Below, one piece after another: positions 1-6,238 of a stretch of 6,813 nucleotides of DNA. The position numbers and the translations under genes are program-made. Within the stretch, counting starts at the first letter, position 1, and every line of letters begins with the position of its first letter. The stretch comes from Enterovibrio sp051650965 (GTDB lineage: Bacteria; Pseudomonadota; Gammaproteobacteria; Enterobacterales; Vibrionaceae), in NCBI GenBank assembly GCA_051650965.1, contig JBOFRL010000076.1, positions 1-6,813 of the forward strand. The letters run 5' to 3'. The notes beneath the pieces were generated by a model, which had not been told where the DNA came from, ran no database searches, and saw nothing but the letters and a program-made list of their open reading frames with translations.

Positions 1-2
1 AA

Positions 3-128
3 GATAAGTATTGTTTTAGGGCTGCGCTGACAAAATTTTTCAAGGAAACACTGCCGGATATTGGTAGCCGTTTAGCATCTCGGATCAATGACAATTTTCA
101 ACTATTGCCTCAAGCATCTTCAGGTTGA
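3..128 (+). pseudogene. C-terminal tail of a transposase, probably IS630 family (runs off left edge)
   Basis: A frame is open from the left edge and ends at a TGA at 126-128, giving about 41 residues. It contains the stretches FFKETLP and RINDNFQLL. IS630-family (Tc1/mariner-like DDE) transposases commonly end in a helix with FF..TLP/TWP followed by a (R)(I/V)(N/T)DNF(Q/R) motif, and this tail resembles that. The assignment rests on remembered family patterns over a very short stretch, so it is tentative. No catalytic residue lies in the visible part. The frame ends inside the first few bases of the IS982-type remnant that follows in another frame, which suggests one broken element joined to another. 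It could instead be the end of an unrelated gene. Whether the gene is intact to the left of the window cannot be seen. Confidence 0.4.
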
Positions 129-130
129 TT
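119..130 (+). repeat. 12-bp direct repeat, copy 1 (copy 2 at 476-487)
   Basis: TTCAGGTTGATT occurs exactly at 119-130 and again at 476-487. Copy 1 sits where the IS630-like tail stops and the IS982-like frame begins. Copy 2 spans the end of the IS982-type element and the first flanking bases. An exact 12-bp repeat within 500 bases is unlikely by chance (rough expectation below 0.01), so it may mark a short-homology rearrangement that truncated the element. Copy 1 is also coding-compatible in the transposase frame, so coincidence is not excluded. Confidence 0.5.
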
Positions 131-469
131 GGGTATAAACTCTATGCCGATAAAGGTTATATCAGTCAAGCGCTTAGCAATGAGCTGCTGGCTGAAGGCA
201 TAGCACTTGTGACAAATGTGCGTAACAACATGAAAGCAAAGGCAATATCTTTGTGGGATAAAGCGATGCTATCGAGGCACTTCATCATAGAAACCATCAA
301 CGGCCAGCTAAAAAATATCTCGCAAATAGAGCACTCCAGACACCGCAGCGAGCATGGCTTCATGCTCAATATGGTTGTGGGCCTTATCGCCTACCAATTG
401 AAAGATGATAAGCCACAACTGAATATCCCCTGCGCGGAGTTTGATGCTATTACAGTTATGGCCGCTTAA
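125..469 (+). pseudogene. IS982-family transposase, 5'-truncated remnant
   Basis: The 114-residue frame matches the C-terminal part of IS982-family DDE transposases. It has the block LYADKGYIS (residues 6-14), which carries the second catalytic aspartate (D9). Next comes an LVT...R.NMK block (about 28-37), then IIETINGQLKNISQIEHSRHRS (54-75) with the catalytic glutamate at E56, and a hydrophobic GLIAYQL tail. Family members are about 290 residues, so roughly the first 60%, including the first catalytic aspartate, is missing. The frame has stops further upstream and the only start is a TTG with no good ribosome binding site, so it is best read as a dead fragment. The 3' end looks natural: TAA at 467-469 is followed at once by a likely right terminal repeat. 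Family assignment is firm; the exact left break, near 119-130, is inferred. Confidence 0.8.
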
Positions 470-470
470 G

Positions 471-482
471 CCGAATTCAGGT
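471..482 (-). repeat. Probable right terminal inverted repeat of the IS982-type element
   Basis: Just after the transposase stop the sequence reads CCGAATTCAGGT, whose complement is ACCTGAATTCGG. IS982-family elements typically have short ends beginning ACC and lying a few bases beyond the transposase stop, so this is the expected place and form of the right end. The left end is absent, because the element is truncated, so the match cannot be confirmed inside the window and no target duplication can be assigned. Confidence 0.45.
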
Positions 483-510
483 TGATTTACGGCTTTTTCA
501 GTTGAGGGAA

Positions 511-532
511 TTGCCAGAGTTTTTGCTGGCAA
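511..532. other. Hairpin: 7-bp stem, 8-nt loop
   Basis: TTGCCAG (511-517) and CTGGCAA (526-532) are perfect complements around an 8-nt loop. An outer TTACGG (487-492) and CCGTAA (536-541) also match as an inverted pair around it. No T-run follows on the plus strand, so on its own it is not a convincing terminator. It lies between the IS remnant and the pncA terminator and could be part of a degraded element end or a transcript-end structure. Confidence 0.4.
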
Positions 533-540
533 TATCCGTA

Positions 541-565
541 ATAAAAGCGGCCACGCCGCTTTTAT
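541..565 (-). terminator. Rho-independent terminator of pssA-pncA (probably bidirectional)
   Basis: ATAAAAGCGGC (541-551) and GCCGCTTTTAT (555-565) form a perfect 11-bp stem around a 3-nt loop. The stem has a GC core with flanking A and T runs, so it gives a GC-hairpin plus U-tract in either direction. It begins 22 nt after the pncA stop codon on the minus strand, the expected place for the end of the pssA-pncA transcript. Read on the plus strand, it would also stop readthrough from the transposon debris. Confidence 0.85.
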
Positions 566-587
566 CTGAGAAATGCTTTTGTAAAAG

Positions 588-1214
588 TTAGCGCTTAGGC
601 GCGAACTCGCTTAAATCACCAATAATATGAATGCCGGCTTGGCGCATTTCGTCACACGCAATTTTGGCCGTATCTTCGCTGATTGCGCGGCAAGCTGAAA
701 GGTTGACCCACACATCAAAATGGCCTGCTTGTTTAAGCTGTAATGCGGTTACCTTGACGCAATAGTCTGTCGCGAGTCCGCCAACTAAAACCGTTGTCAC
801 TTTTCTTGCTTGCAGCCATTCGATAAGGCCGGTGCTTAGTTTTTGCTTAAGATCATGAAAGCATGCGCCGTAAGGATGAAAATCAGGCTCCACTCCTTTC
901 CACACGACAAAATCGTAATCTGCTATCGCAGGAAGTCCATCGATCAGCTCAAAACCAAGCGTGCCGGGCACTGCGTGCGCGACCCACGTTGTATCGGCGT
1001 TGGGAAAAGAGAGCGGCGCCATCATTTGCTGCGCACTTTCCACCGTCCACACTGCATTTGCTGGATGTGCGTCTTTGCTCAGCACGCGAAATTGCGCTTT
1101 GCTCGCCTGTGCATTTAGGAAGGGGGCTAATTTGTCGCCGCCAATGACAGGAAGTTCATTGGGGCAGTGCGGTGTAAAACATCGCTGTGGATCTACGTCA
1201 ATGGATGCAATCAT
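588..1214 (-). CDS. pncA: Nicotinamidase
   Basis: This 208-residue cytoplasmic protein is of the isochorismatase-like hydrolase fold and closely matches E. coli nicotinamidase PncA. It hydrolyses nicotinamide to nicotinate and ammonia, feeding the Preiss-Handler route of NAD salvage. The catalytic triad is visible: D8 (in VDPQRCF), K106 (in VVWKGVEPDFHPYGA) and C152 (in GGLATDYCV). The metal-binding set is also present: D48 and H50 in KDAHPAN, and H80 in WVAHAVPGT. Length is close to the E. coli enzyme (about 213). The ATG at 1214 gives the normal N-terminus; it follows the pssA stop by 5 nt and has no clear Shine-Dalgarno, so translation probably depends on ribosomes finishing pssA. A hairpin terminator lies 22 nt after the stop. 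Pyrazinamidase activity is common in this family but is not shown by the sequence. Nothing looks broken. Confidence 0.95.
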   Translation of the reverse strand: MIASIDVDPQRCFTPHCPNELPVIGGDKLAPFLNAQASKAQFRVLSKDAHPANAVWTVESAQQMMAPLSFPNADTTWVAHAVPGTLGFELIDGLPAIADYDFVVWKGVEPDFHPYGACFHDLKQKLSTGLIEWLQARKVTTVLVGGLATDYCVKVTALQLKQAGHFDVWVNLSACRAISEDTAKIACDEMRQAGIHIIGDLSEFAPKR

Positions 1215-1219
1215 AGGGC

Positions 1220-2569
1220 TTACAAAAGTTGGTTTAGAAAATGATCAGCTTTAAGGCGCTTGATTTTTTTGAGTAGCTTCATCACCTGTGAAGGGTAGCT
1301 TTCAATATCATCAAGCTGCTTGTAGCTTGCGACCATGGTTGTGTGTTGCTTAATTTGATTGAGCTCGGCCTGCGATGATTGAGCCAAAAGGCCATTTTTA
1401 TCATGCACTAAGATGCCATTCTCAAGATCTCGTTTCCAAGCGCGAGGATTTAAGTTGCTACCAGTAAGGAGCAGGTAGTGATCATCGATCCACATTCCTT
1501 TAAGGTGAAAACTGTTTTCACCATCCTTCCAAAGACAAATTTTGAGCTGGCGTTTTGCCATAAGTGCCTCGTGGCGCTTGGCAAACGAACGCAAGTTAAG
1601 CTCGTATAAATAGGGAAGGCAGCTAATAGCTTTAAAAGGTGCCGAAGGCGGGGAGTAAAAATCGTTAGCCGTTTTATCACCGACAATAAAAGTGACTTGT
1701 ACTCCGCGCCGTAGTGCGCGCCGCAGCTCTTTGAGTATTGCGCGCGGCGGGTTAAAGTAGGGGGTGCAAATGGTTAAATGGTGCTGCGCGCTAGCGATCA
1801 GCTGGCAGATACATTGGTTCAGTTCATTCTTAGATTTGCCAAGACCAACTAAAGGTGTCAACCCTACTTCGTGGTTTGCTACATGCTGTGATACGAATTG
1901 GTAGCGAGCTTGCAGAAGGTTTTGGCGCAAAGCGCGGATAGCAGGTTGCAGCTCTTTCGCGCAAGGGCGATTTGCTTGCGATAATGACGACACTGCTTGG
2001 CTGTCAATAAAATTGTCATCAATGAAATGAACCATGCTAGCTGCAAGTTGAGCATTGTTTATCACGTGGTAGCGATCGTAGCGATAACGCTGATTTTTAG
2101 CGAGATAGACATCGTTTAAACTCGCGCCACTGTAAATAATGCTGTTGTCAATGATGAAGCCTTTAAGGTGCAGCACGCCGAGCAACTCTTTTTGGTGCAC
2201 GGGCACGCCTAAAATAGAAATCTGGTGCAAATGTTTTGCTGCATACTCGCGATAAACGAGGGTGTTCCCTTCTGATTTATCTGCGCCGATCAGGCCGCGC
2301 TGTGCTCGGTGCCAGTCGACTAAAACTTTAATGTCGAGCGTGGGATTGGCTTGCTTGGCGGCATATAACGCATCTAATATCTCACGCCCACCTTCGTCAT
2401 CTTGCAAATAAAGCGCGACCAAATAGATGCGAGTTTTGGCGCTACCGATAGCTTGCAGGAGCTGCTCACGAAATGACACCGTACTTAGCAAGGTGCGCAC
2501 TTGTGATGGGTGGCTTGCAATTTGGGGTAATTTCTCGAAGAACTGCTTATTAGCCATTGTTGAGTCCAT
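1220..2569 (-). CDS. pssA: CDP-diacylglycerol--serine O-phosphatidyltransferase (phosphatidylserine synthase, PLD type)
   Basis: The enzyme makes phosphatidylserine from CDP-diacylglycerol and L-serine, the committed step to phosphatidylethanolamine, working at the inner membrane surface. The protein follows E. coli PssA along its length. Markers include VLVDWHRAQRG..GA, GASLNDVYL, TPLVGLGKS, TICTPYFN, VGDKTANDFY and NLNPRAW. Both phospholipase D HKD motifs are intact: H134-K136-D141 (LHLKGFIID) and H355-K357-D362 (FHLKGMWIDD), numbered from the chosen start. There is no signal peptide or membrane helix; the C-terminus is basic (LLKKIKRLK), as expected for a peripheral protein. The ATG at 2569 is preferred over one at 2596, because GAGG lies 5 nt before it and it gives 449 residues, near the 451 of E. 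coli. Starting at 2596 would add 9 residues without a good site. Cardiolipin synthase is excluded by the PssA-specific blocks and the lack of N-terminal membrane helices. pncA follows 5 nt later. Confidence 0.96.
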   Translation of the reverse strand: MDSTMANKQFFEKLPQIASHPSQVRTLLSTVSFREQLLQAIGSAKTRIYLVALYLQDDEGGREILDALYAAKQANPTLDIKVLVDWHRAQRGLIGADKSEGNTLVYREYAAKHLHQISILGVPVHQKELLGVLHLKGFIIDNSIIYSGASLNDVYLAKNQRYRYDRYHVINNAQLAASMVHFIDDNFIDSQAVSSLSQANRPCAKELQPAIRALRQNLLQARYQFVSQHVANHEVGLTPLVGLGKSKNELNQCICQLIASAQHHLTICTPYFNPPRAILKELRRALRRGVQVTFIVGDKTANDFYSPPSAPFKAISCLPYLYELNLRSFAKRHEALMAKRQLKICLWKDGENSFHLKGMWIDDHYLLLTGSNLNPRAWKRDLENGILVHDKNGLLAQSSQAELNQIKQHTTMVASYKQLDDIESYPSQVMKLLKKIKRLKADHFLNQLL

Positions 2570-2574
2570 TGTTG

Positions 2575-2578
2575 CCTC
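2575..2578 (-). promoter_or_regulatory. Ribosome binding site that decides the pssA start
   Basis: On the minus strand GAGG is followed by 5 nt and then the ATG at 2569. The other in-frame ATGs, at 2596 and 2557, have no comparable purine-rich site at proper spacing, so 2569 is the likely start. Confidence 0.65.
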
Positions 2579-2686
2579 AAAATAAGATCTGCGCATATAA
2601 CGGTCAATCTAAATAGTTATTTTTGGGGACCCGTAGTTGTCTTATAAGCGCAATGCTGTGTTATAGGGCCCAGTCAAAAGTGCAAA

Positions 2687-2695
2687 ATTATAGCA
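2687..2695 (-). promoter_or_regulatory. Extended -10 promoter candidate for pssA-pncA
   Basis: Read on the minus strand the sequence is TGCTATAAT: a perfect TATAAT box (2692-2687) with the TG of an extended -10 just upstream. No good -35 lies at 16-18 nt; a TTGAAA occurs but only 11 nt away. Extended -10 promoters can work without a -35. Transcription would start near 2680, giving a leader of about 110 nt before the pssA ATG. That leader has no recognisable riboswitch or attenuator. Confidence 0.5.
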
Positions 2696-2916
2696 AAAAG
2701 TATTTTCAACTTACCGCTTGTTATTTTTTGTGATCCAACGTTTTAGCATTGTTGTAAAAATTAGCAACTTTATAGATGCGCTATTTGGCAGAAGTCTCTT
2801 TTGAATTTTAAAATTCTGATTGCTGTTCGCAGCTTTCATCAATATTCGCCGAGATCATTTTCTATTTTGGGTTAAATAGCAATGCATATTGTGCGATGCT
2901 GTCAAGTGTGAGAGGC

Positions 2917-2946
2917 TTGGCGACGCAAATTGATATGCGTTACTAT
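2917..2946 (+). promoter_or_regulatory. Sigma70-type promoter candidate for murB-birA
   Basis: TTGGCG (2917-2922) and TACTAT (2941-2946) are separated by 18 nt. Each differs from consensus at two positions. Transcription would begin near 2953, about 25 nt before the murB ATG. The AT-rich surroundings produce other partial matches, so this is a candidate only. Confidence 0.4.
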
Positions 2947-2977
2947 ACCTATAAATTTTCTTAACTTACAAAGCCTT

Positions 2978-4012
2978 ATGAAATTATTGTCGCACACGAG
3001 CCTTAAACATCTTCACACTTTTGCAACGGATGCCCATGCCAAATTCATTGTCGAGGCGCACTGTGTGGATGACTTAGTACAGATTTGGCAAGAGTACCGC
3101 GATCTGCCAAAACTTGTGCTCGGTGAGGGCAGCAATGTTTTGTTCTGTGAGGACTTTGCTGGAGTGGTAGTGTTAAATCGCTTGCTTGGCAAAGAAGTGA
3201 TTGATGCAGGTGATGCTTGGGTGCTGCATGTCGCTGGCGGAGAAAATTGGCATGAACTGGTGCGCTGGAGTATTGCCGAGCAGATGGCTGGTTTGGAAAA
3301 TTTAGCGCTTATTCCTGGCCTTGTCGGATCTGCGCCAATTCAAAATATTGGTGCTTACGGATTGGAAGTCGGCGAGCGCATTGAGTATGTGGATGTACTG
3401 ATGCTCGATACGCTGCAAGTTGTGCGTTTAAGTAGTGATGATTGCCGCTTTGGTTATCGAGATTCGATTTTTAAGCATGAGTTAAAAGACAAAGCGATCA
3501 TTGTGGCGGTAGGTTTTTCGCTAGCCAAAAATTGGCAACCTAATTTGCAATATGCAGACTTAAAAGAGCTTGCGCAAGACGCAGGAGCCGCGCAAATTTG
3601 TGCGAAGGTGTGTGAGGCGCGTGAAGCTAAATTACCGGATCCTCGCATGCTGGGTAATGCGGGCAGTTTTTTCAAAAATCCTGTGGTAGATATTGCATTG
3701 GCTGAGCGTATCAAAGAACTTTATCCTCACGCGCCTATTTATTTTGTTGATGAAAGGTCGGCTAAAGTGGCTGCAGGTTGGCTTATTGATCAATGCGGGC
3801 TTAAGGGTAAAAAGTGCGGTGGTGCTATGGTGCATGAGCGCCAAGCGCTTGTTTTAGTCAATAGTGGAGCTGCGAGTGCTGAGGACATCATTGCATTGGC
3901 AAGACTCGTTATGCAAAGCGTTTTTGAAAAATTCGCTATTGCTCTTGAACCCGAGGTGCGCTTTATTGGTGCGCGTGGTGAAATCGCTGTGGAAAAGTTA
4001 TGCACGGTGTGA
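2978..4012 (+). CDS. murB: UDP-N-acetylenolpyruvoylglucosamine reductase
   Basis: MurB is the cytoplasmic FAD enzyme that uses NADPH to reduce UDP-GlcNAc-enolpyruvate to UDP-MurNAc, the second committed step of peptidoglycan precursor synthesis. The 344-residue protein has the FAD-binding block LGEGSNV (48-54), IPGLVGSAPIQNIGAYG (112-128), FGYRDSIFK with catalytic R161, NAGSFFKNP with the proton-donor serine S230, and LEPEVRFIG with E326. These correspond to R159, S229 and E325 of E. coli MurB (342 residues), so this is the type I form. The ATG at 2978 is chosen because it aligns with the E. coli N-terminus; a TTG 48 nt upstream keeps the frame open but adds an unrelated 16 residues. No clear Shine-Dalgarno precedes the ATG. 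The gene overlaps birA by 13 nt, a pairing also found in E. coli, so the two are probably co-transcribed. Confidence 0.96.
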   Translation: MKLLSHTSLKHLHTFATDAHAKFIVEAHCVDDLVQIWQEYRDLPKLVLGEGSNVLFCEDFAGVVVLNRLLGKEVIDAGDAWVLHVAGGENWHELVRWSIAEQMAGLENLALIPGLVGSAPIQNIGAYGLEVGERIEYVDVLMLDTLQVVRLSSDDCRFGYRDSIFKHELKDKAIIVAVGFSLAKNWQPNLQYADLKELAQDAGAAQICAKVCEAREAKLPDPRMLGNAGSFFKNPVVDIALAERIKELYPHAPIYFVDERSAKVAAGWLIDQCGLKGKKCGGAMVHERQALVLVNSGAASAEDIIALARLVMQSVFEKFAIALEPEVRFIGARGEIAVEKLCTV

Positions 4013-4953
4013 TTGCGAATGCGTACGCGCTAGTTACGAAGCTGCAGGATGGAAAATGGCATGCACTGCATCGTATTGGGCAGCGTTTAGAAGATCTTGC
4101 GCTGATAGAGCAACAGTTAGATGAGTGGGGGCTAACGCTCGAGCACAAAAGCTCCTCGCCAGACTTGAATCGCGTGAGGCTAAACAGGCCTATTGCGCTG
4201 TTTGACAGTGTCGCTTTGCAAAAACGGTGGCCGTACCCAGTGTTATTTTTTGCGCAAACTGGCTCTACGAATCAATATTTGCTTGATAACCTAAATGCGT
4301 TATCTGCTGGTACTGTCTGTGTGACTGAGCGTCAAACTGCCGGCCGCGGGCAAAATGGCCGAGTTTGGCATTCACCGTTTGCTAGCAATCTTTATCTATC
4401 TCTGCTTTGGCGCCTCGAGGCAGATCTAAGTGGTGTTACGCTTGCCTTAGGGGTTGCGCTCGCTAAAGCTTTAACGAAGCTTGGCTGCAAAAAAATGAGT
4501 GTTAAATGGCCGAATGATCTTTATTGCGATGGCAAAAAAGTGGCGGGTATTTTGGTTGAAAGCCGCGCTCAAGCCGGCTGCTCCGCTGTTAATTTGGTCA
4601 TTGGTGTAGGCATTAATTTAACCATGGACAAAAATGATGACACACCAATTGATCAGGCTTGGAGTAATTTGCTGGATCATTTGCCGCCTCTCACTATAAA
4701 CAAAACAGAGCTGGCTTTATTTTTATTACAGGCGATGACGAAAGGGCTTGATGAGTTTGCTAAACATGGGCTGGCAGCCTTTGCGCAGGATTGGCAACAG
4801 TTTGATTATTTACAGCACCAGACTGTATTTGTTGAGCAAGGCGAAGAGCTTTTGTGTGGCACTGCTCGTGGGATCTCTGCACAAGGTGCATTGCAGCTAG
4901 AAACGCCTACGGGTTTGCTTGATATCAATTGCGGACGTGTGCGCTTAGCTTAA
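4000..4953 (+). CDS. birA: Biotin--[acetyl-CoA-carboxylase] ligase, with a degenerate N-terminal helix-turn-helix
   Basis: BirA makes biotinyl-5'-AMP from biotin and ATP and transfers biotin to the acceptor lysine of AccB, enabling fatty acid synthesis; in E. coli it also represses the bio operon. The 317-residue protein keeps the catalytic core: STNQYL (89-94), the GRGQNGR loop (115-121) that closes over the adenylate, KWPNDL (169-174), K180 in GKKVAGIL, and a small C-terminal domain from about 275. The N-terminal domain is present but altered. Against E. coli, residues 26-44 lack four positions where the recognition helix should be, and the wing GKGY is replaced by a sequence around SPDLNR. 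Ligase function looks sure; operator binding is doubtful. The ATG lies inside the end of murB (13-nt overlap), with GGA 6 nt before it. The gene is convergent with coaA; the 72-nt gap has no clear terminator. Confidence 0.94.
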   Translation: MHGVIANAYALVTKLQDGKWHALHRIGQRLEDLALIEQQLDEWGLTLEHKSSSPDLNRVRLNRPIALFDSVALQKRWPYPVLFFAQTGSTNQYLLDNLNALSAGTVCVTERQTAGRGQNGRVWHSPFASNLYLSLLWRLEADLSGVTLALGVALAKALTKLGCKKMSVKWPNDLYCDGKKVAGILVESRAQAGCSAVNLVIGVGINLTMDKNDDTPIDQAWSNLLDHLPPLTINKTELALFLLQAMTKGLDEFAKHGLAAFAQDWQQFDYLQHQTVFVEQGEELLCGTARGISAQGALQLETPTGLLDINCGRVRLA

Positions 4954-5025
4954 TATTTTATCGAACCGCACCTGCTGGCAGATGCAGTTATAGCTTGGAA
5001 TATTCAGAATTTCCTCAGCTTCATT

Positions 5026-5943
5026 TTAGCCGCGTATCCGCACATGCTGGATCGCATGATGCTCGCCTTTTTTTAAAATAAGCTGAGCACGTTCGCGAGT
5101 AGGCAAAATATTATCGTGCAGATTTTTCCCATTAATTTCGTCCCAAATAGAAGAGGCGATCGCTATTGCTTCTTGTTCGGGTAGCTTTGCGTAGTGGCGA
5201 AAATAAGAGGATGGATTTTTGAACGCGCTTTGGCGAAATGCGACAAACCGCTCGATGTACCATTTTTTAAGCAGCGTGCTGTCGGCATCGACGTAGATCG
5301 AAAAATCTAAAAAGTCCGAGATGAATACGTGGTGCTTGTGCTGCGGATAATCAAGGCCACTTTGCAGCACATTGAGCCCTTCAAAGATCAAAATATCTGG
5401 CTGGCAGACCCACTGCACTTCATCCGTGATGTCATAAGTCAGGTGTGAGTAGACGGACGCCGCTACCTTTGGCGTGCCAGATTTAACATCGCTGATAAAT
5501 TGTATTAAGCGATGAATGTCGTAGGATTCTGGAAAGCCTTTTTTTTTCATTATGTTGCGGCGAGTAAGCTCAGCATTCGGCAGTAAAAAACCGTCTGTTG
5601 TAATGAGATCAACGCTTAAATTTTTGCCGTAGCGGGCGAGAAGCATGCGAAGAACGCGTGCGGTTGTACTTTTTCCAGCCGCGACACTCCCTGCAATCCC
5701 TATTACGAATGGAGAGCTACGGTCTGTTGGCTTGTCCATTTGATAAGTCGCAACAGCTTGCAAAAGGAGTTGAGCTAACGGCAGGTAAATGTCTTGGATC
5801 TCGTTGACGGTAAGCTGCTCATTGATGCCGCGTAGCTTGGCTAAATCGTTATCCGTTAAAGTCAGATCGGCCGCTTTTGGGCAGTACGCTGTCCAATCTT
5901 TGCGGGAGTATGACACAAAAGAAGGGGTTAAATGCTCGCTCAT
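5026..5943 (-). CDS. coaA: Pantothenate kinase, type I
   Basis: CoaA phosphorylates pantothenate with ATP to 4'-phosphopantothenate, the first and usually rate-limiting step of CoA synthesis in the cytoplasm. The 305-residue protein is a prokaryotic type I (P-loop) enzyme. It has Walker A GSVAAGKST (85-93, K91), TTDGF with the likely catalytic base D117, MKKKGFPESYD (132-142), YSHLTYD with H167, PDILIFEGLNVLQSG (182-196), and NILPTRERA near the C-terminus. Compared with E. coli CoaA (316 residues) it is about 10 residues shorter in the loop just before the P-loop. The family is feedback-inhibited by CoA. The ATG at 5943 gives the normal N-terminus and is preceded by GGACGAG. The promoter is unclear: TACAAT at 5966-5961 (minus) has a TTGCAG 19 nt upstream, which is poor spacing. 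birA converges from the left and the tRNA cluster diverges on the right, the E. coli arrangement. Confidence 0.96.
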   Translation of the reverse strand: MSEHLTPSFVSYSRKDWTAYCPKAADLTLTDNDLAKLRGINEQLTVNEIQDIYLPLAQLLLQAVATYQMDKPTDRSSPFVIGIAGSVAAGKSTTARVLRMLLARYGKNLSVDLITTDGFLLPNAELTRRNIMKKKGFPESYDIHRLIQFISDVKSGTPKVAASVYSHLTYDITDEVQWVCQPDILIFEGLNVLQSGLDYPQHKHHVFISDFLDFSIYVDADSTLLKKWYIERFVAFRQSAFKNPSSYFRHYAKLPEQEAIAIASSIWDEINGKNLHDNILPTRERAQLILKKGEHHAIQHVRIRG

Positions 5944-6041
5944 ATCTCGTCCAACTGATAATTGTAGCGCTCAGCAAGTGGTTCGCTGCAAGTATTGATT
6001 AATATGGTGGGCCGCTTTTTGGGCTGTTGTGCGAATAATCA

Positions 6042-6051
6042 TGTTGCAACA
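6042..6051. repeat. 10-bp perfect palindrome with flanking inverted repeats
   Basis: TGTTGCAACA is its own complement. Around it CTGTTG (6024-6029) pairs with CAACAG (6047-6052), and TTGTGC (6027-6032) pairs with GCACAA (6062-6067), so alternative hairpins are possible. It lies about 100 bp upstream of the coaA ATG and about 200 bp upstream of the tRNA transcription start. It could be a protein-binding site or chance; no known operator is recognised. Confidence 0.35.
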
Positions 6052-6209
6052 GTAAAAAGTTGCACAATTTTCGAGAGACAATACAGCAACCTAAAAAATA
6101 GTAAAAGCAGGAAAAGGTGAAATTAATGGTGTAGTCGTGGTTTTTTTGTGAAGATTGCTGCTTTTATGGCCAAATGGCGTGATTTTATTAAATATTTACT
6201 GTGTAATGC

Positions 6210-6238
6210 TTGCATGGGAAATGCGCTTAGAATAAAAT
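6210..6238 (+). promoter_or_regulatory. Sigma70 promoter of the tRNA-tuf unit
   Basis: TTGCAT (6210-6215) and TAAAAT (6233-6238) are separated by the ideal 17 nt; each box is close to consensus. Transcription would start near 6245, about 7 nt before the mature tRNA-Thr. The stretch just upstream (about 6181-6200) is strongly AT-rich, as expected for an UP element. The bases after the -10 (GCGTAGC) are fairly GC-rich, as in stringently controlled stable-RNA promoters. Confidence 0.7.

Larger units (their letters stand above)
2570..2977. other. Intergenic region between divergent pssA and murB
   Basis: This stretch of about 400 bases is AT-rich and has no credible coding frame. It holds the pssA ribosome binding site and extended -10 promoter on the minus strand, and a murB promoter candidate on the plus strand. 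I see no tRNA, no 5S or other rRNA end, no repeat array and no clear riboswitch. The absence of rRNA matters because in E. coli murB lies directly after the rrnB operon. Confidence 0.6.

Noticed and set aside
843..1254. Three overlapping plus-strand frames opposite pncA
   Set aside because: They are shadows of the nicotinamidase gene, rich in Cys, His and Arg, with no recognisable domain.
1220..2569. Cardiolipin synthase as identity of the PLD-type protein
   Set aside because: It shares HKD motifs but lacks N-terminal membrane helices, and the sequence follows PssA end to end.
2570..2596. Longer PssA start at 2596
   Set aside because: No Shine-Dalgarno at proper distance; the ATG at 2569 has GAGG 5 nt upstream and gives the normal family length.
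2930..2977. TTG-initiated 16-residue N-terminal extension of MurB
   Set aside because: The extension has no counterpart in MurB, overlaps the likely promoter, and the ATG at 2978 gives the family's normal N-terminus.
3454..4148. Several short frames in and around murB and the start of birA
   Set aside because: Shadows of two confidently identified genes; no ribosome binding sites or family features.
4954..5025. Terminator between the convergent birA and coaA genes
   Set aside because: Only weak short matches (CTGC/GCAG, GGAA/TTCC, palindrome GAATATTC) without a stable stem plus T-run.
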